DNA of 54,081 bases from CAYTED01 sp964404075. Its GTDB lineage: Bacteria > Patescibacteriota > Minisyncoccia > Moranbacterales > UBA1568. The DNA lies in assembly GCA_964404075.1 (NCBI GenBank), contig CAYOIM010000001.1, positions 1 through 54,081 on the forward strand, written 5' to 3'. The stretch's first letter is position 1, and each line of letters opens with the position of its first letter. A program made the translations under genes and the position numbers. This document shows, in pieces, positions 40,196 to 48,772 of the stretch. The notes beneath the pieces are model-generated. The model was not told the DNA's origin. It saw only the letters and a program-made list of their open reading frames with translations, and did no database searches.

Positions 40196-41431
40196 CTATG
40201 CGCGACCCCGATCCTTCATCGCCTGGGCGACCTTCTTCACCGCAAGCGCATACGCCCCCATGCGGACACTCGTATTATAGCGTTCTTTCTCGTTCCAGAC
40301 ACCCTCGATGGCCGTCTCCATCTTCTCCCTCAATCTTTCCCGGACGACCTCCTCGGTCCAAGAATAATTGATGGCATTCTGCACCTGTTCGAAATACGAG
40401 ACCGTCACCCCGCCGGCATTGGCGAGGATATCCGGAACGACCGTCACCCCCATATCGAGGAGCATCTCTTCGGCTTCAGGCGTCGTCGGACCATTCGCGA
40501 TCTCGATGATAAGCTTCGCCTGTATCAGATGAGCGTTCTCCTTCCGTATCGCATTCTCGAGCGCGGCCGGAACGAGGATATCCGCGGGCACCGTGAGCAC
40601 CGCCTCGCTTGGCAGTTTCTCACAATCGATGCAGGTCCGGAGATTGCCAGTCGTTTTCTTGTGCGCATCGATTTCCGGAACATCGAGACCCTCGCTTCGA
40701 TAGATCGTCGATTTCGAATCGGCGAGAGCGACGACGCGGTATCCTGCCGCGAAGAGCAGTTTCGCCAGATGTCCGCCTCCATTGCCGAATCCCTGTATCG
40801 CCACGGTCGCATTTTTCGGAAGATGGAGTTTCGCCGCCGCTTTTTCCAAAACATAAAATGCACCCTGTGCCGTCGCGGTATCACGACCGAGGGAGCCGCC
40901 AAGAGAAAGTGGCTTCCCCGTAATCACTCCGGGCGAAAGATGCCCCCGCATTTTCTCATACTCATCGAGCATCCACCCCATCACACGGCCATCCGTCGAG
41001 ACATCCGGTGCCGGAATATCGATATGATCCCCGATGAATGGCGCGATGGCTGACGCATACCCGCGGGAGAGCGCTTCCAATTCACGGGACGAGAGGGATT
41101 TCGCATTAACGATGACCCCTCCCTTGCCACCGCCGAGCGGGATATCGACGACCGCCGTCTTCCAAGTCATCCACATCGACAATGCCCGCACCTCATCGGC
41201 GGAAACACCGGGGTGAAAACGGATGCCACCCTTGTACGGACCGCGGGCATTATTGTGCTGTGATCGGAATCCGGTGAACACCCTCGTCGTGCCGTCATCC
41301 ATACGGACCGGTATCGCGACCTCGAGAAACCGCTCCGGCACACGGAGCCTCTCATAGATATTCGGATCTACCCTCAGGATCTCCTGTACCTCATCCAACT
41401 GCGACTGCGCCGATTGAAAGGGATTGACCAT
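40196..41431 (-). CDS. gdhA: Glutamate dehydrogenase
   Basis: 411 residues. It interconverts glutamate and 2-oxoglutarate plus ammonia. Substrate domain: GPYKGGIRFHPGVS, WKTAVVDIPLGGGKGGV with the catalytic Lys, PAPDVSTDGRVMGWM. NAD(P) domain: AIQGFGNGGGHLAKLL. C-terminal EVVRERLREKM. The length fits the 410-420 residue hexameric class. It starts four bases after csoR, so the CsoR-type repressor should control it. Confidence 0.96.
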   Translation of the reverse strand: MVNPFQSAQSQLDEVQEILRVDPNIYERLRVPERFLEVAIPVRMDDGTTRVFTGFRSQHNNARGPYKGGIRFHPGVSADEVRALSMWMTWKTAVVDIPLGGGKGGVIVNAKSLSSRELEALSRGYASAIAPFIGDHIDIPAPDVSTDGRVMGWMLDEYEKMRGHLSPGVITGKPLSLGGSLGRDTATAQGAFYVLEKAAAKLHLPKNATVAIQGFGNGGGHLAKLLFAAGYRVVALADSKSTIYRSEGLDVPEIDAHKKTTGNLRTCIDCEKLPSEAVLTVPADILVPAALENAIRKENAHLIQAKLIIEIANGPTTPEAEEMLLDMGVTVVPDILANAGGVTVSYFEQVQNAINYSWTEEVVRERLREKMETAIEGVWNEKERYNTSVRMGAYALAVKKVAQAMKDRGRA

Positions 41432-41435
41432 ATAA

Positions 41436-41693
41436 TTATTTCATTCGAAAGAGACTTTTGAGATACGCTTCATCGATCTGCTTCTTCCCGCTCCATTTGC
41501 ACGCGACATCATTCCGGAGGAGCTCGACGCCGAGCACAGCTACTGCCTCCCGCACCGCCGAAATCTGCGCGATGATATCGAGGCATTCCCTCCCTTCCTC
41601 GATCATCTTCCGCACTCCGTGGAGCTGTCCCTCGACCCGGGCGACCCGGGCGATGATCCGATCCTGTCCGGACGCCGCTTTTTTCCGTACCAT
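41436..41693 (-). CDS. CsoR/FrmR-family metal- or thiol-sensing repressor
   Basis: 85 residues, all-helical DUF156 protein: ARVEGQLHGVRKMIEEGREC, DIIAQISAVREAV and ELLRNDVACKW. The first sensor Cys is present. The His that normally precedes the second Cys by four positions is not (Asn-Asp there), so copper sensing is unsure and thiol or persulfide sensing is possible. ATG at 41693 agrees with family length. Own promoter with an overlapping palindrome at 41715. Confidence 0.85.
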   Translation of the reverse strand: MVRKKAASGQDRIIARVARVEGQLHGVRKMIEEGRECLDIIAQISAVREAVAVLGVELLRNDVACKWSGKKQIDEAYLKSLFRMK

Positions 41694-41714
41694 ACTCTCT
41701 TGACATAAAAAAAT

Positions 41715-41758
41715 ATACCCACCAGGGGTATGATAGGACGAACGAGAAACGGCGTCAA
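41715..41758 (-). promoter_or_regulatory. csoR-gdh promoter and CsoR-type operator
   Basis: Minus strand: TTGACG (plus 41753-41758), 17-base spacer, TATCAT (plus 41730-41735). Just downstream, covering the start point, is ATACCC-ACCAG-GGGTAT (plus 41715-41731), the G/C-tract palindrome typical of CsoR/RcnR operators. Binding there would repress csoR and gdhA together. Confidence 0.8.
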
Positions 41759-41778
41759 GTGCCCAGACGATGAGACCC

Positions 41779-43371
41779 CTACCACGGGAGCCAGGACTGC
41801 CTACGACGCAGGACGCGCCCTGACCGAATACCCGAAAACCGTCCGGAAAGGAGCACTGGACTGCCATTGACGACCACATCATGGATGCCGAGCGGGTACT
41901 GATAGGGGTTCTCCGCCGTCGCGATATCGATAATCCGTTCCGGATCGAAGACGACGATGTCCGCGAAATATCCTTCCTGAAGGAGCCCCCGCTTTTCCAA
42001 ATGGAAAACCTGTGCCGGCTTCCCCGTCATCTTGTGTATGGCCTCCTCGAAGGAAAGGAGTTTCTCATCGCGCACATACCGGCCGAGCACCCGCGGGAAT
42101 GTCCCGAAATTGCGGGGATGCACCTGATCTCCCGTTTCCTTGTGATCGATCGAGTATCCGGATCCGTTCGAAGAAATGATGGAGAATGGGTGTCGGATAC
42201 CATGGCGCATATTGTGATCCGAAATCGCCTCGATCGAGATGATCGCCCGTCCATCGCTTCCAAGAAGCACATCGATGATCACTTCCTCGGGGGATTTCTT
42301 CTGCATGGCGGCGATATCGACGATATGACGCCTCGGCATCATCTTACTGAGCGACGAAGAGAGGATCGTCATCGTCGTATAATCATTCCCCGACCGTCTC
42401 ACCTCCTCCACGACCTTGTTCCTCACCCGCACATCGCGGAGCTGTCTCAGCATCACCTTCCGTCCCCCTTCCGTCACCCAGTCCGGAAGGAAGGTATAGA
42501 GTACCGATCCGGTCGTAGTATACGGATAGATATCGAAACTGATCGGGAGTCCTCCGCTCGCGGCCGCTTCGATACAGTTGAGCGCCTCCTCGAAGAGATG
42601 CCAGTATTTCTGTCCGCTCGCCTTCAGATGGGAAATATGGAGACCGATCTTCGTTTCCTGCGCGGTACGGATCGCTTCCTCGACGGACTCCACGAGTCCA
42701 TCGGATTCATTGCGGAGGTAAGTCGAATAGACGCCACCGAAATGAGCCGCTGTCTCCGTGAGATCCATAATCTCGCTTCCGGTCGCGCTCTTCGCATGCG
42801 TATACCGGAGTCCCGTGGAGAAACCGATGGCGCCTTCCTTCATCGCGCGCGAGAGGAGGTGTTTCATATCATCGATATCCCCCTGCTGAACCGGTCGATT
42901 CACATCGCCGAGCACTCCGCGACGGAGCGTTCCGTGGCCGACGAGCGTCGCGAAATTGATCGTGAGACGCTTTTTTTCCAATGCCTCCAAAAATTCCTTC
43001 ATGGACAGCCAATTGAAGGAAATCTTTTCCACATCGGTCCATTTCTGGATGGATCGTATCGTCTCGTGCGTCACGAATGGAGCGAGTGAAGAGCCGGCAT
43101 TGCCGCCGATGATCGTCGTCACACCCTGACGGAACATGCTCGGGAGTTCCGGATGTGAGAGAAGTTGCCAGTAGACATCGGAATGATTGTTCACATCGAT
43201 GAATCCCGGAGCGACATACCGCCCCGACGCGTCGATCACCTGCGGTGCGGCTTCACGGGAGAGGTCCCCGATATGCGCGATGGCATCCCCTTTGATGCCG
43301 ATATCCGCCCGAAACATCGGCTTCCCTGAGCCGTCGATCACGGTTCCGTTTTTGATAAGGACATCGTACAT
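41779..43371 (-). CDS. N-acyl-D-amino-acid deacylase-like amidohydrolase
   Basis: 530 residues. Amidohydrolase-superfamily TIM barrel of the D-aminoacylase group. YDVLIKNGTVIDGSGKPMFR starts the beta-sandwich; GFIDVNNHSD replaces the usual HxHxD metal motif (here N-N-H-S-D), followed by VGHGTLR, LHISHLKASG, DIYPYTTTGS and SISDHN-like residues (AISDHNMRHG). C-terminal EGYFADIVVFDPERI is typical. Possible role in D-amino-acid or peptidoglycan fragment recycling. ATG at 43371; upstream frame is repeat-derived. Confidence 0.88.
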   Translation of the reverse strand: MYDVLIKNGTVIDGSGKPMFRADIGIKGDAIAHIGDLSREAAPQVIDASGRYVAPGFIDVNNHSDVYWQLLSHPELPSMFRQGVTTIIGGNAGSSLAPFVTHETIRSIQKWTDVEKISFNWLSMKEFLEALEKKRLTINFATLVGHGTLRRGVLGDVNRPVQQGDIDDMKHLLSRAMKEGAIGFSTGLRYTHAKSATGSEIMDLTETAAHFGGVYSTYLRNESDGLVESVEEAIRTAQETKIGLHISHLKASGQKYWHLFEEALNCIEAAASGGLPISFDIYPYTTTGSVLYTFLPDWVTEGGRKVMLRQLRDVRVRNKVVEEVRRSGNDYTTMTILSSSLSKMMPRRHIVDIAAMQKKSPEEVIIDVLLGSDGRAIISIEAISDHNMRHGIRHPFSIISSNGSGYSIDHKETGDQVHPRNFGTFPRVLGRYVRDEKLLSFEEAIHKMTGKPAQVFHLEKRGLLQEGYFADIVVFDPERIIDIATAENPYQYPLGIHDVVVNGSPVLLSGRFSGIRSGRVLRRRQSWLPW

Positions 43372-43412
43372 AGTTGAAGAAGAGATGAGAGAGTAGAGAT
43401 GAGAGAAGGTGA

Positions 43413-43464
43413 GTTTTTTTACAGCGGACACACCGCTCCAAAAGCGAAATGACCGTTGTAAAAA
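43413..43464. repeat. GC-rich palindrome family copy between gap and the amidohydrolase gene
   Basis: TTTTTTTACAGCGGACACAC, CGCTCCAAAAGCG, AAATGACCGTTGTAAAAAA. It is preceded on the left by GAGA-rich text (agagatgagagaagg) also found beside the copies at 7326 and 46286. Confidence 0.85.
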
Positions 43465-43477
43465 ATAAGAAACAAAA

Positions 43478-44473
43478 CTAGCGGGAGACGACCGTCACCA
43501 TTTCCACCAGCCGATTCGCATATCCCCATTCATTATCATACCACGCGATCACCTTGACGAGATCCCCATCCACGACTTTCGTCAGCGAGAGATCGACGAT
43601 GCCCGAATGCGGATTCCCGATGAAGTCCGTCGAGACGAGGGGCTCCGTCGTGACCGCAAGGACGCCGGCGTACCGCGCTTCCTTCGATGCCGCCTCGAGA
43701 ACGGCATTCAATTCCTCGACCGTCGTTTTCTTCTTGAGGAGAAAAGTGAAGTCCGTCACGGAGACGACGATGGTCGGCACGCGGAAAGACAATCCGTCGA
43801 ACATCCCGGCGAGCTCCGGAATCACCTTCGTGACCGATATGGCGGCACCGGTCGTCGTCGGCACGATATTCTGTCCGGCGGCACGGGCGCGGCGGAGATC
43901 ACGATGCGGCGCATCCTGCAGATTCTGATCCGCGGTATAGGAATGCGTCGTCGTCATGAGCGCCTTCCCGATGCCGAATTTCTCATGGATCACCTTCGCG
44001 ACCGGCGCGAGACAATTCGTGGTGCACGAGGCATTGGAGATGATCGCTTCGCCTTGATACTCATCGTCATTCACCCCGCGGAGATAGGTCCTGATCTCAC
44101 CCTCATCCTTGGCAGGAGCGGAGAGGATGATTTTCTTCCCTCCCGCCTCGACATGCGCCATCGCCTTGCCATCATTGAATCTCCCCGTACACTCGAGGAC
44201 GACATCGACGCCGAGATCTCTCCAGGGCAATTTCTTCGGATCCGGCTCACTATAGACCGGATACGGCTTCCCATCGATGACGATCGCCTTCTCTTCGCCA
44301 CGGACGGATCGCCGGTAGGTGCCATACGCCGTATCGTACTTGAGAAGATGCGCGAGTGTCGCTGCGTCCGTGAGATCATTGATCGCGACCACCTCCATAT
44401 CGCTCCGTTCAAGGATGATTTTCAAGGCCGCCCGACCGATCCGCCCGAACCCGTTGATTGCTATTCTCACCAT
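43478..44473 (-). CDS. gap: Glyceraldehyde-3-phosphate dehydrogenase
   Basis: 331 residues. NAD site INGFGRIGR, catalytic Cys in NASCTTNCLAP, HSYTADQNLQDAPHRDLRRA, and WYDNEWGYANRLVEM. All standard. First of three central-carbon genes on this strand with fba and tpiA, each separated by short gaps; the order along transcription is tpiA, fba, gap. Confidence 0.97.
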   Translation of the reverse strand: MVRIAINGFGRIGRAALKIILERSDMEVVAINDLTDAATLAHLLKYDTAYGTYRRSVRGEEKAIVIDGKPYPVYSEPDPKKLPWRDLGVDVVLECTGRFNDGKAMAHVEAGGKKIILSAPAKDEGEIRTYLRGVNDDEYQGEAIISNASCTTNCLAPVAKVIHEKFGIGKALMTTTHSYTADQNLQDAPHRDLRRARAAGQNIVPTTTGAAISVTKVIPELAGMFDGLSFRVPTIVVSVTDFTFLLKKKTTVEELNAVLEAASKEARYAGVLAVTTEPLVSTDFIGNPHSGIVDLSLTKVVDGDLVKVIAWYDNEWGYANRLVEMVTVVSR

Positions 44474-44578
44474 ACGATAAAAATTATATGTTTATTTATA
44501 TTATAAAAAAATTTCTTCAATTGCTCTCTATTATAGTTTTGAAAAATTCGATATTTGAAATTTGGCATTCGGTATTTT

Positions 44579-45436
44579 CTAGGCCTTCCCTTCTCCCCCA
44601 TACATCCGTATCTTCATCTTCACCACATTCGAGACCTCGCTCTTCGCCCCCTCGAGGAGACGGCGGATGTCGGTCTCATCATGCTCCTCGAGGTGCTCTT
44701 TGATCGCGCCGATGAAGGCGAGACGGATGGATGTGTCCACATTGAAACAGCTAATCCCCATGCCGATCACCTTCTTCACGCGTTCCTCACTCCAATCCGA
44801 TGAGCCATGGAGAATGAGCGGTACGGATACCTTCTCGACGATCGCCTGTAGACGGTCGTAATCCGGCACCTCCCGTTCCTTGAAAAACCCGTGCGCATTG
44901 CCGATGGCGACCGCCAGCGTATCGATGCCGGTCCGCTCCACGAATTCCGCCGCCTGCTCCGGATCCGTCATATAATTGTCCCAGTTGATCGAATCCATAT
45001 TGACCTCCCCGAGATACGGGACATTGCCGAGTTCCGCCTGCACCGTAATGCCACGCAGATGCGCGAGCTCCACGATCTTCCTCGTCGTCATCACATTGTC
45101 GGCATACTCTTTCCGCGAACCGTCGTACATCACCGAAGGAAATCCGATTTCCATAGCGCGCTCCACCACCTCGAAACTCTTGCCATGATCGAGATGGATA
45201 CCAACCGGGATTTCCGGCGCGTACATTTCCGCCATGTTTTTTATCAATTGGAAAATGGCGCGACCGCCGGCATAATCGAAGGTCTTCTCCGTCACCTGGA
45301 GAATCACCGGGGATTTCATTTCCCTGGCGGCGAGCACGATGCCGCGCGTCGTCTCGAGGTTCACGGTATTGAAAGCGCCCACAGCATATCCCCCCGTACG
45401 AGCTTTCTCCAACATCTCCAGCACATTCGTTATCAT
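44579..45436 (-). CDS. fba: Class II fructose-bisphosphate aldolase
   Basis: 285 residues. Zinc-type aldolase: AFNTVNLETTRGIVLAARE, metal motif VGIHLDHGKSFE, MYDGSRKEYADNV, VQAELGNVPYLGE, GNAHGFFK and LHGSSDW. It cleaves fructose-1,6-bisphosphate to the two triose phosphates handled by tpiA and gap. Starts 25 bases after the tpiA stop. Confidence 0.95.
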   Translation of the reverse strand: MITNVLEMLEKARTGGYAVGAFNTVNLETTRGIVLAAREMKSPVILQVTEKTFDYAGGRAIFQLIKNMAEMYAPEIPVGIHLDHGKSFEVVERAMEIGFPSVMYDGSRKEYADNVMTTRKIVELAHLRGITVQAELGNVPYLGEVNMDSINWDNYMTDPEQAAEFVERTGIDTLAVAIGNAHGFFKEREVPDYDRLQAIVEKVSVPLILHGSSDWSEERVKKVIGMGISCFNVDTSIRLAFIGAIKEHLEEHDETDIRRLLEGAKSEVSNVVKMKIRMYGGEGKA

Positions 45437-45461
45437 ACTCCTCTGCTCCTATTATTGATTA

Positions 45462-46241
45462 TCACGACTCAGGACTTTCCGCGGATACGGAAAGCGTTTC
45501 CGCCATCTTCGTCATCTCGTACGGGAAAAGGCTCTCTCTCCCGACCAGGACACCGTCCATTCCGGCATCGAGACATACTCTCGAGAGGAGCGCCTGTTTG
45601 ACGGAACCTCCGTAGAGAACCGACACCCTGTCTGCCGTCCGAAGATCGAATATCTGCGCCAATACTTTCCGGATAAGTATCCGTACCTCCATAATGTCAG
45701 CCGTCTCCGGAGTCGTATCCGTACCGATCGCCCACCGCGGCTCATACGCGATCACGATCTTCTCCGCCTGCATCCGGGAGAGTCCTTCGAAAATAGATCG
45801 GGTACATCGCTCGATGACCGCGCCTGTCTGTCCGGCCGCGCGCTCATCCCGGGTCTCGCCGATACACACCACCGGCCGGAGCATCTGACGCAATGCCGTG
45901 TCCATCTTCCTGCGCACGATCGCATCCGTCTCTCCGCAATAGAGCCGCCGCTCGCTATGACCGAGGATGACGAATTCCGCACCGTATTGCTTCAGCATGA
46001 TCGGAGAAGTCTCCCCCGTATAGGAGCCTTCCTTCTCCCAGAATGCATCCTGCCCCCCGAGCTTCACTGTCTTCGGCAGATGCCCGGACATGAGTCCGAA
46101 ATGGATACTTGGCGGACAAAGTACATACTCGACATGCGGAAAGAGATGCCCTTTCGTCTCGCGCGCGAGCACCGTCAAATACTGCCGGACATCCTCCGGC
46201 GAGAGGAGATTCATTTTCAGATTGCCGATGAGATATTTCAT
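45462..46241 (-). CDS. tpiA: Triosephosphate isomerase
   Basis: 259 residues. GNLKMN at the start holds the substrate Lys; FVILGHSERR the catalytic His; YEPRWAIGT the catalytic Glu; YGGSVK and DGVLVGRESL the phosphate site. The usual Asn of GNWKMN follows a Leu here. ATG at 46241; an upstream frame extension comes from a palindrome repeat and is rejected. Confidence 0.96.
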   Translation of the reverse strand: MKYLIGNLKMNLLSPEDVRQYLTVLARETKGHLFPHVEYVLCPPSIHFGLMSGHLPKTVKLGGQDAFWEKEGSYTGETSPIMLKQYGAEFVILGHSERRLYCGETDAIVRRKMDTALRQMLRPVVCIGETRDERAAGQTGAVIERCTRSIFEGLSRMQAEKIVIAYEPRWAIGTDTTPETADIMEVRILIRKVLAQIFDLRTADRVSVLYGGSVKQALLSRVCLDAGMDGVLVGRESLFPYEMTKMAETLSVSAESPES

Positions 46242-46285
46242 GAGGAAGGAAGTGATGGATGAGAGGATAGAAAGTAGAGAGTGGT

Positions 46286-46338
46286 ATTTTTTACAACGGA
46301 CGCACCACTCCAAAAGCGAAGCGACCGTTATAAAAAAT
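46286..46338. repeat. GC-rich palindrome family copy between galT and tpiA
   Basis: ATTTTTTACAACGGACGCAC, CACTCCAAAAGCGAAG, CGACCGTTATAAAAAAT. Placed 45 bases before the tpiA start, so it would be transcribed if galT and tpiA share an mRNA. Confidence 0.85.
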
Positions 46339-46347
46339 GAGGAGTGT

Positions 46348-47367
46348 CTATAGCTGTTCGCGCAGGAATGCCGCCGCCTTCTCCGGCTCTATCGTGGAAA
46401 TCTCTATGCCCGTCGAAAGCTCGAACCCCGCCCAGGTCGCGGTCTTGGGCAGAATTTCGATATGCCACTGATAGTGCGGATAATCCCGGCCATCGCATGG
46501 CGCCGTATGGATATAGAAATTATATGCCGGATCCGAGAGCCCCTGATACAGGGAAAACATCGCTTTCTGGAAAACTTCCGCGAGAGAAAATTTCTGCTCA
46601 TCGGTGATGCGCTCGAAATACGGACTCCCCTCCCGCTTCGCCGTCACCCACACCTCGAAAGCGGACCGTGAAGCGAACGGACAGAACGCGATGAAATCGC
46701 TGTTCTCATACACGATGCGCGATTTTTCTTCCCGCTCACGATCCACCATCACCTGATACACTTTCTTCCGGTGGCTCCGATAATACAGTTCCGCACCGGA
46801 GAGTTCGCCCTGGATATACGGCGACACGACCGGTATCGCCATGAGCTGAGAATGGGGATGCGCGATAGAAGCGCCGGCCTCCTTGCCGTGATTGTGGAGG
46901 ATCTGGATATAGTTGACGCTCTTCTTATTCATGAGATCGAGATAGCGGCTCTGATACGCATCGAAAACTTCCGCGATCTGCCATTGCGGAAGGAGGGCGA
47001 ACGACTTCACCGGATCATGCGTCACGATAAGCTCGTGATACCCCACCCCGGACATGGCGAAATACGGACCATCGGAGAGGTCCTTCACCGCCCGCCCCCT
47101 CGTAAAAGCCGGGTATTTGTTTGGAAAGACGCGCACACTCCATTTCCCGTCCGGCAAACGGTAGATGAGGATATCCTTCTCCTGACCGCTCTCATCGGGA
47201 TCGGCAAAAGGATCATCCGGGTCGGCATCTTCCGCCCGCTTGCCAGCGGACGCGAACTCATCCGGCCGTTTCGCACGACCAGTCGCGATGACGACCCAAT
47301 CCCCCGTCACGATATCCTGACGGAGCTCGGATTCATAGCTTGCTGTTGTCTTTTTTTCCTCCTCCAC
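46348..47367 (-). CDS. galT: Galactose-1-phosphate uridylyltransferase
   Basis: 339 residues of the HIT-related GalT family. ELRQDIVTGDWVVIATGRAKRP at the start, PNKYPAF, HELIVTHDP, NHGKEAGASIAHPHSQL with the HPH nucleophile, and HYQWHIEILP near the C-terminus. The enzyme exchanges sugar-1-phosphates with UDP-glucose. The start is a GTG that sits inside a GGAGGAGG stretch; no ATG is available nearby, so the exact start is uncertain. Confidence 0.92.
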   Translation of the reverse strand: MEEEKKTTASYESELRQDIVTGDWVVIATGRAKRPDEFASAGKRAEDADPDDPFADPDESGQEKDILIYRLPDGKWSVRVFPNKYPAFTRGRAVKDLSDGPYFAMSGVGYHELIVTHDPVKSFALLPQWQIAEVFDAYQSRYLDLMNKKSVNYIQILHNHGKEAGASIAHPHSQLMAIPVVSPYIQGELSGAELYYRSHRKKVYQVMVDREREEKSRIVYENSDFIAFCPFASRSAFEVWVTAKREGSPYFERITDEQKFSLAEVFQKAMFSLYQGLSDPAYNFYIHTAPCDGRDYPHYQWHIEILPKTATWAGFELSTGIEISTIEPEKAAAFLREQL

Positions 47368-47395
47368 ACGCTTTTATTATTGTTTTCTGCGCCGT

Positions 47396-48166
47396 TCAAT
47401 GTTCTTGTATCGGTTTCCTTCCCGCGGATATATGATACGCTCCGGTCCAGATACGAAGCCGCGTCTTGAACAGATCGATGAACACCCGGATGTATCCGTT
47501 CGGTCCGAAGAGATTCACCGTCGATCCCTCCTCGTTCAACCATCGGACCGGCATCTGTTTCACAACATAGCCCAATCGCTCGGCAAGGGTGATGAACTCA
47601 AAATCGAAGCCGAACCGATCGACGACCATCCGGCTCGCGACCGCGTCCGCCGCCTCGCCGCGGATGACCTTGAAGCCGCACTGGGTATCCGGATACCGCC
47701 ACAATCCGAGCACGATACGGATCACCCAATTCCCCATATCACCGAACCATTCCCGCCACTTCGGCTGATGCACGGTGATCTGTGAATCGCTATGATCCCG
47801 AGACCCGATCACGACATCGAACCCCTTCTCGAATTCCGGGAGGAACGCGTCGAGATGGGTAATGGAAGTCGATCCGTCGGCATCGAGGAACAGCCGGTAT
47901 TCCCCTCTTCCTTCGAGCAATCCCTGCCGCACGACGAACCCCTTGCCGTGATTCTCCGGATTCTCGATGACGCGGAGATTCGCCACCTGATGCGCGTAAT
48001 TCCGCGCCACTTCCGCGGTATTGTCGGGTGACCCGTCGACGATGACGATGATTTCGTAACTGTAATTCTTCGCGCGGAGATACTTGTCGATCTCGATCAG
48101 ATTCCGCCCGATCCGCTCCCCCTCCTTGTATGCGGGAATAAGGACACTCAGATAGGGTTGTTCCAT
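47396..48166 (-). CDS. Dolichyl-phosphate glucosyltransferase-like GT2 enzyme
   Basis: 256 residues. LSVLIPAYKEGERIGRNL, IVIVDGSPDNTAEVA, and LFLDADGSTSITHLD carry the GT2 metal-binding acidic motifs; VIGSRDHSDS and DTQCGFKVIRGEAA fit the ALG5/DPG synthase group, which makes polyprenyl-phosphate-glucose. Such a lipid-linked sugar is the usual donor for GT39-type enzymes like the two at 27-31 kb. No membrane helices at the C-terminus. Confidence 0.88.
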   Translation of the reverse strand: MEQPYLSVLIPAYKEGERIGRNLIEIDKYLRAKNYSYEIIVIVDGSPDNTAEVARNYAHQVANLRVIENPENHGKGFVVRQGLLEGRGEYRLFLDADGSTSITHLDAFLPEFEKGFDVVIGSRDHSDSQITVHQPKWREWFGDMGNWVIRIVLGLWRYPDTQCGFKVIRGEAADAVASRMVVDRFGFDFEFITLAERLGYVVKQMPVRWLNEEGSTVNLFGPNGYIRVFIDLFKTRLRIWTGAYHISAGRKPIQEH

Positions 48167-48316
48167 ACAGGACTCTCAGGAGTTACACTTCCATTGTACC
48201 ATAAAAACAATGGCTAGATAATAGATACTAGATGGTAGATAATAGAACACAAAAAACAGAGGGCACTGTTTCTGTACTTTTTCCTCATCTAATATCCAAC
48301 ATCCATTATCTACTAT
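48167..48316. repeat. Inverted AGATA-type words between ruvX and the GT2 gene
   Basis: Left: AGATAATAGATACTAGATGG and TAGATAATAG. Right: CATCTAATATCC, CCATTATCTACTATCTA. The halves are mostly complementary, with 7-base spaced words. No gene. Confidence 0.6.
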
Positions 48317-48772
48317 CTACTCTCCAATATCTGTCTCCTTGTCCATGTACGACTGTAGGATGATTCGGGCGGCCTCGGCATCGTCGTGCCTGCCGACATG
48401 CTTCTCGCCCCGCTCGATCAGATTCGCCTGTGCCATCTTGGTCGTGAACGACTCATCCTGATAGACGATACGGATGTCCGGAAGCTTCTCGATGATGAGC
48501 TTCCCGAGTTTCTCACCATCATACTCCGTTTCTTCGCGATTCACATGCGACGGTCCGCCCGCATTGCTTCGCAAAGCGTTTCGGGCAGGAATCCCGATCA
48601 CGACCGTCCCGACATCCTCGAGCTCGATGATATTTTTCAGATTTGAAAGGAAGAAGTCATCATTTTTCAGCGTCGAATACGCCAAAGCGACGCCCGTCTC
48701 CGCATGCGCCAAAGCGATACCCACCTTGGAGGAACCCCAATCAATACCTAAGTAGTTTCTTTCACTTCCCAT
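48317..48772 (-). CDS. ruvX: RuvX/YqgF family Holliday junction resolvase-like protein with a palindrome-encoded insert
   Basis: 151 residues, RNase H fold: LGIDWGSSKVGIALA, VVIGIP, YQDESFTTKMA and HDDAEAARIILQSY, giving the expected acidic residues. The family acts in pre-16S rRNA 5' end processing or junction resolution. Residues 62-73 (ARNALRSNAGG) are encoded by a GC-rich palindrome unit (48557-48590) that also occurs between rpmE and prfA. ATG at 48772. Confidence 0.9.
   Translation of the reverse strand: MGSERNYLGIDWGSSKVGIALAHAETGVALAYSTLKNDDFFLSNLKNIIELEDVGTVVIGIPARNALRSNAGGPSHVNREETEYDGEKLGKLIIEKLPDIRIVYQDESFTTKMAQANLIERGEKHVGRHDDAEAARIILQSYMDKETDIGE
48557..48590. repeat. GC-rich palindrome unit in frame inside ruvX
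   Basis: GCCCGCATTGCTTCGCAAAG, then CGTTTCGGGCAGGA. Compared with 7345-7378 (GCCCGCAACGGTTCGCGTAG, then CGATTCGGGCAGGC) the frame is shared and the inner bases differ. Confidence 0.75.

Noticed and set aside
41881..43089. 402-codon open frame on the plus strand across the amidohydrolase gene
   Set aside because: Antisense shadow; composition is charged and domain-free, while the minus-strand frame has clear family motifs.
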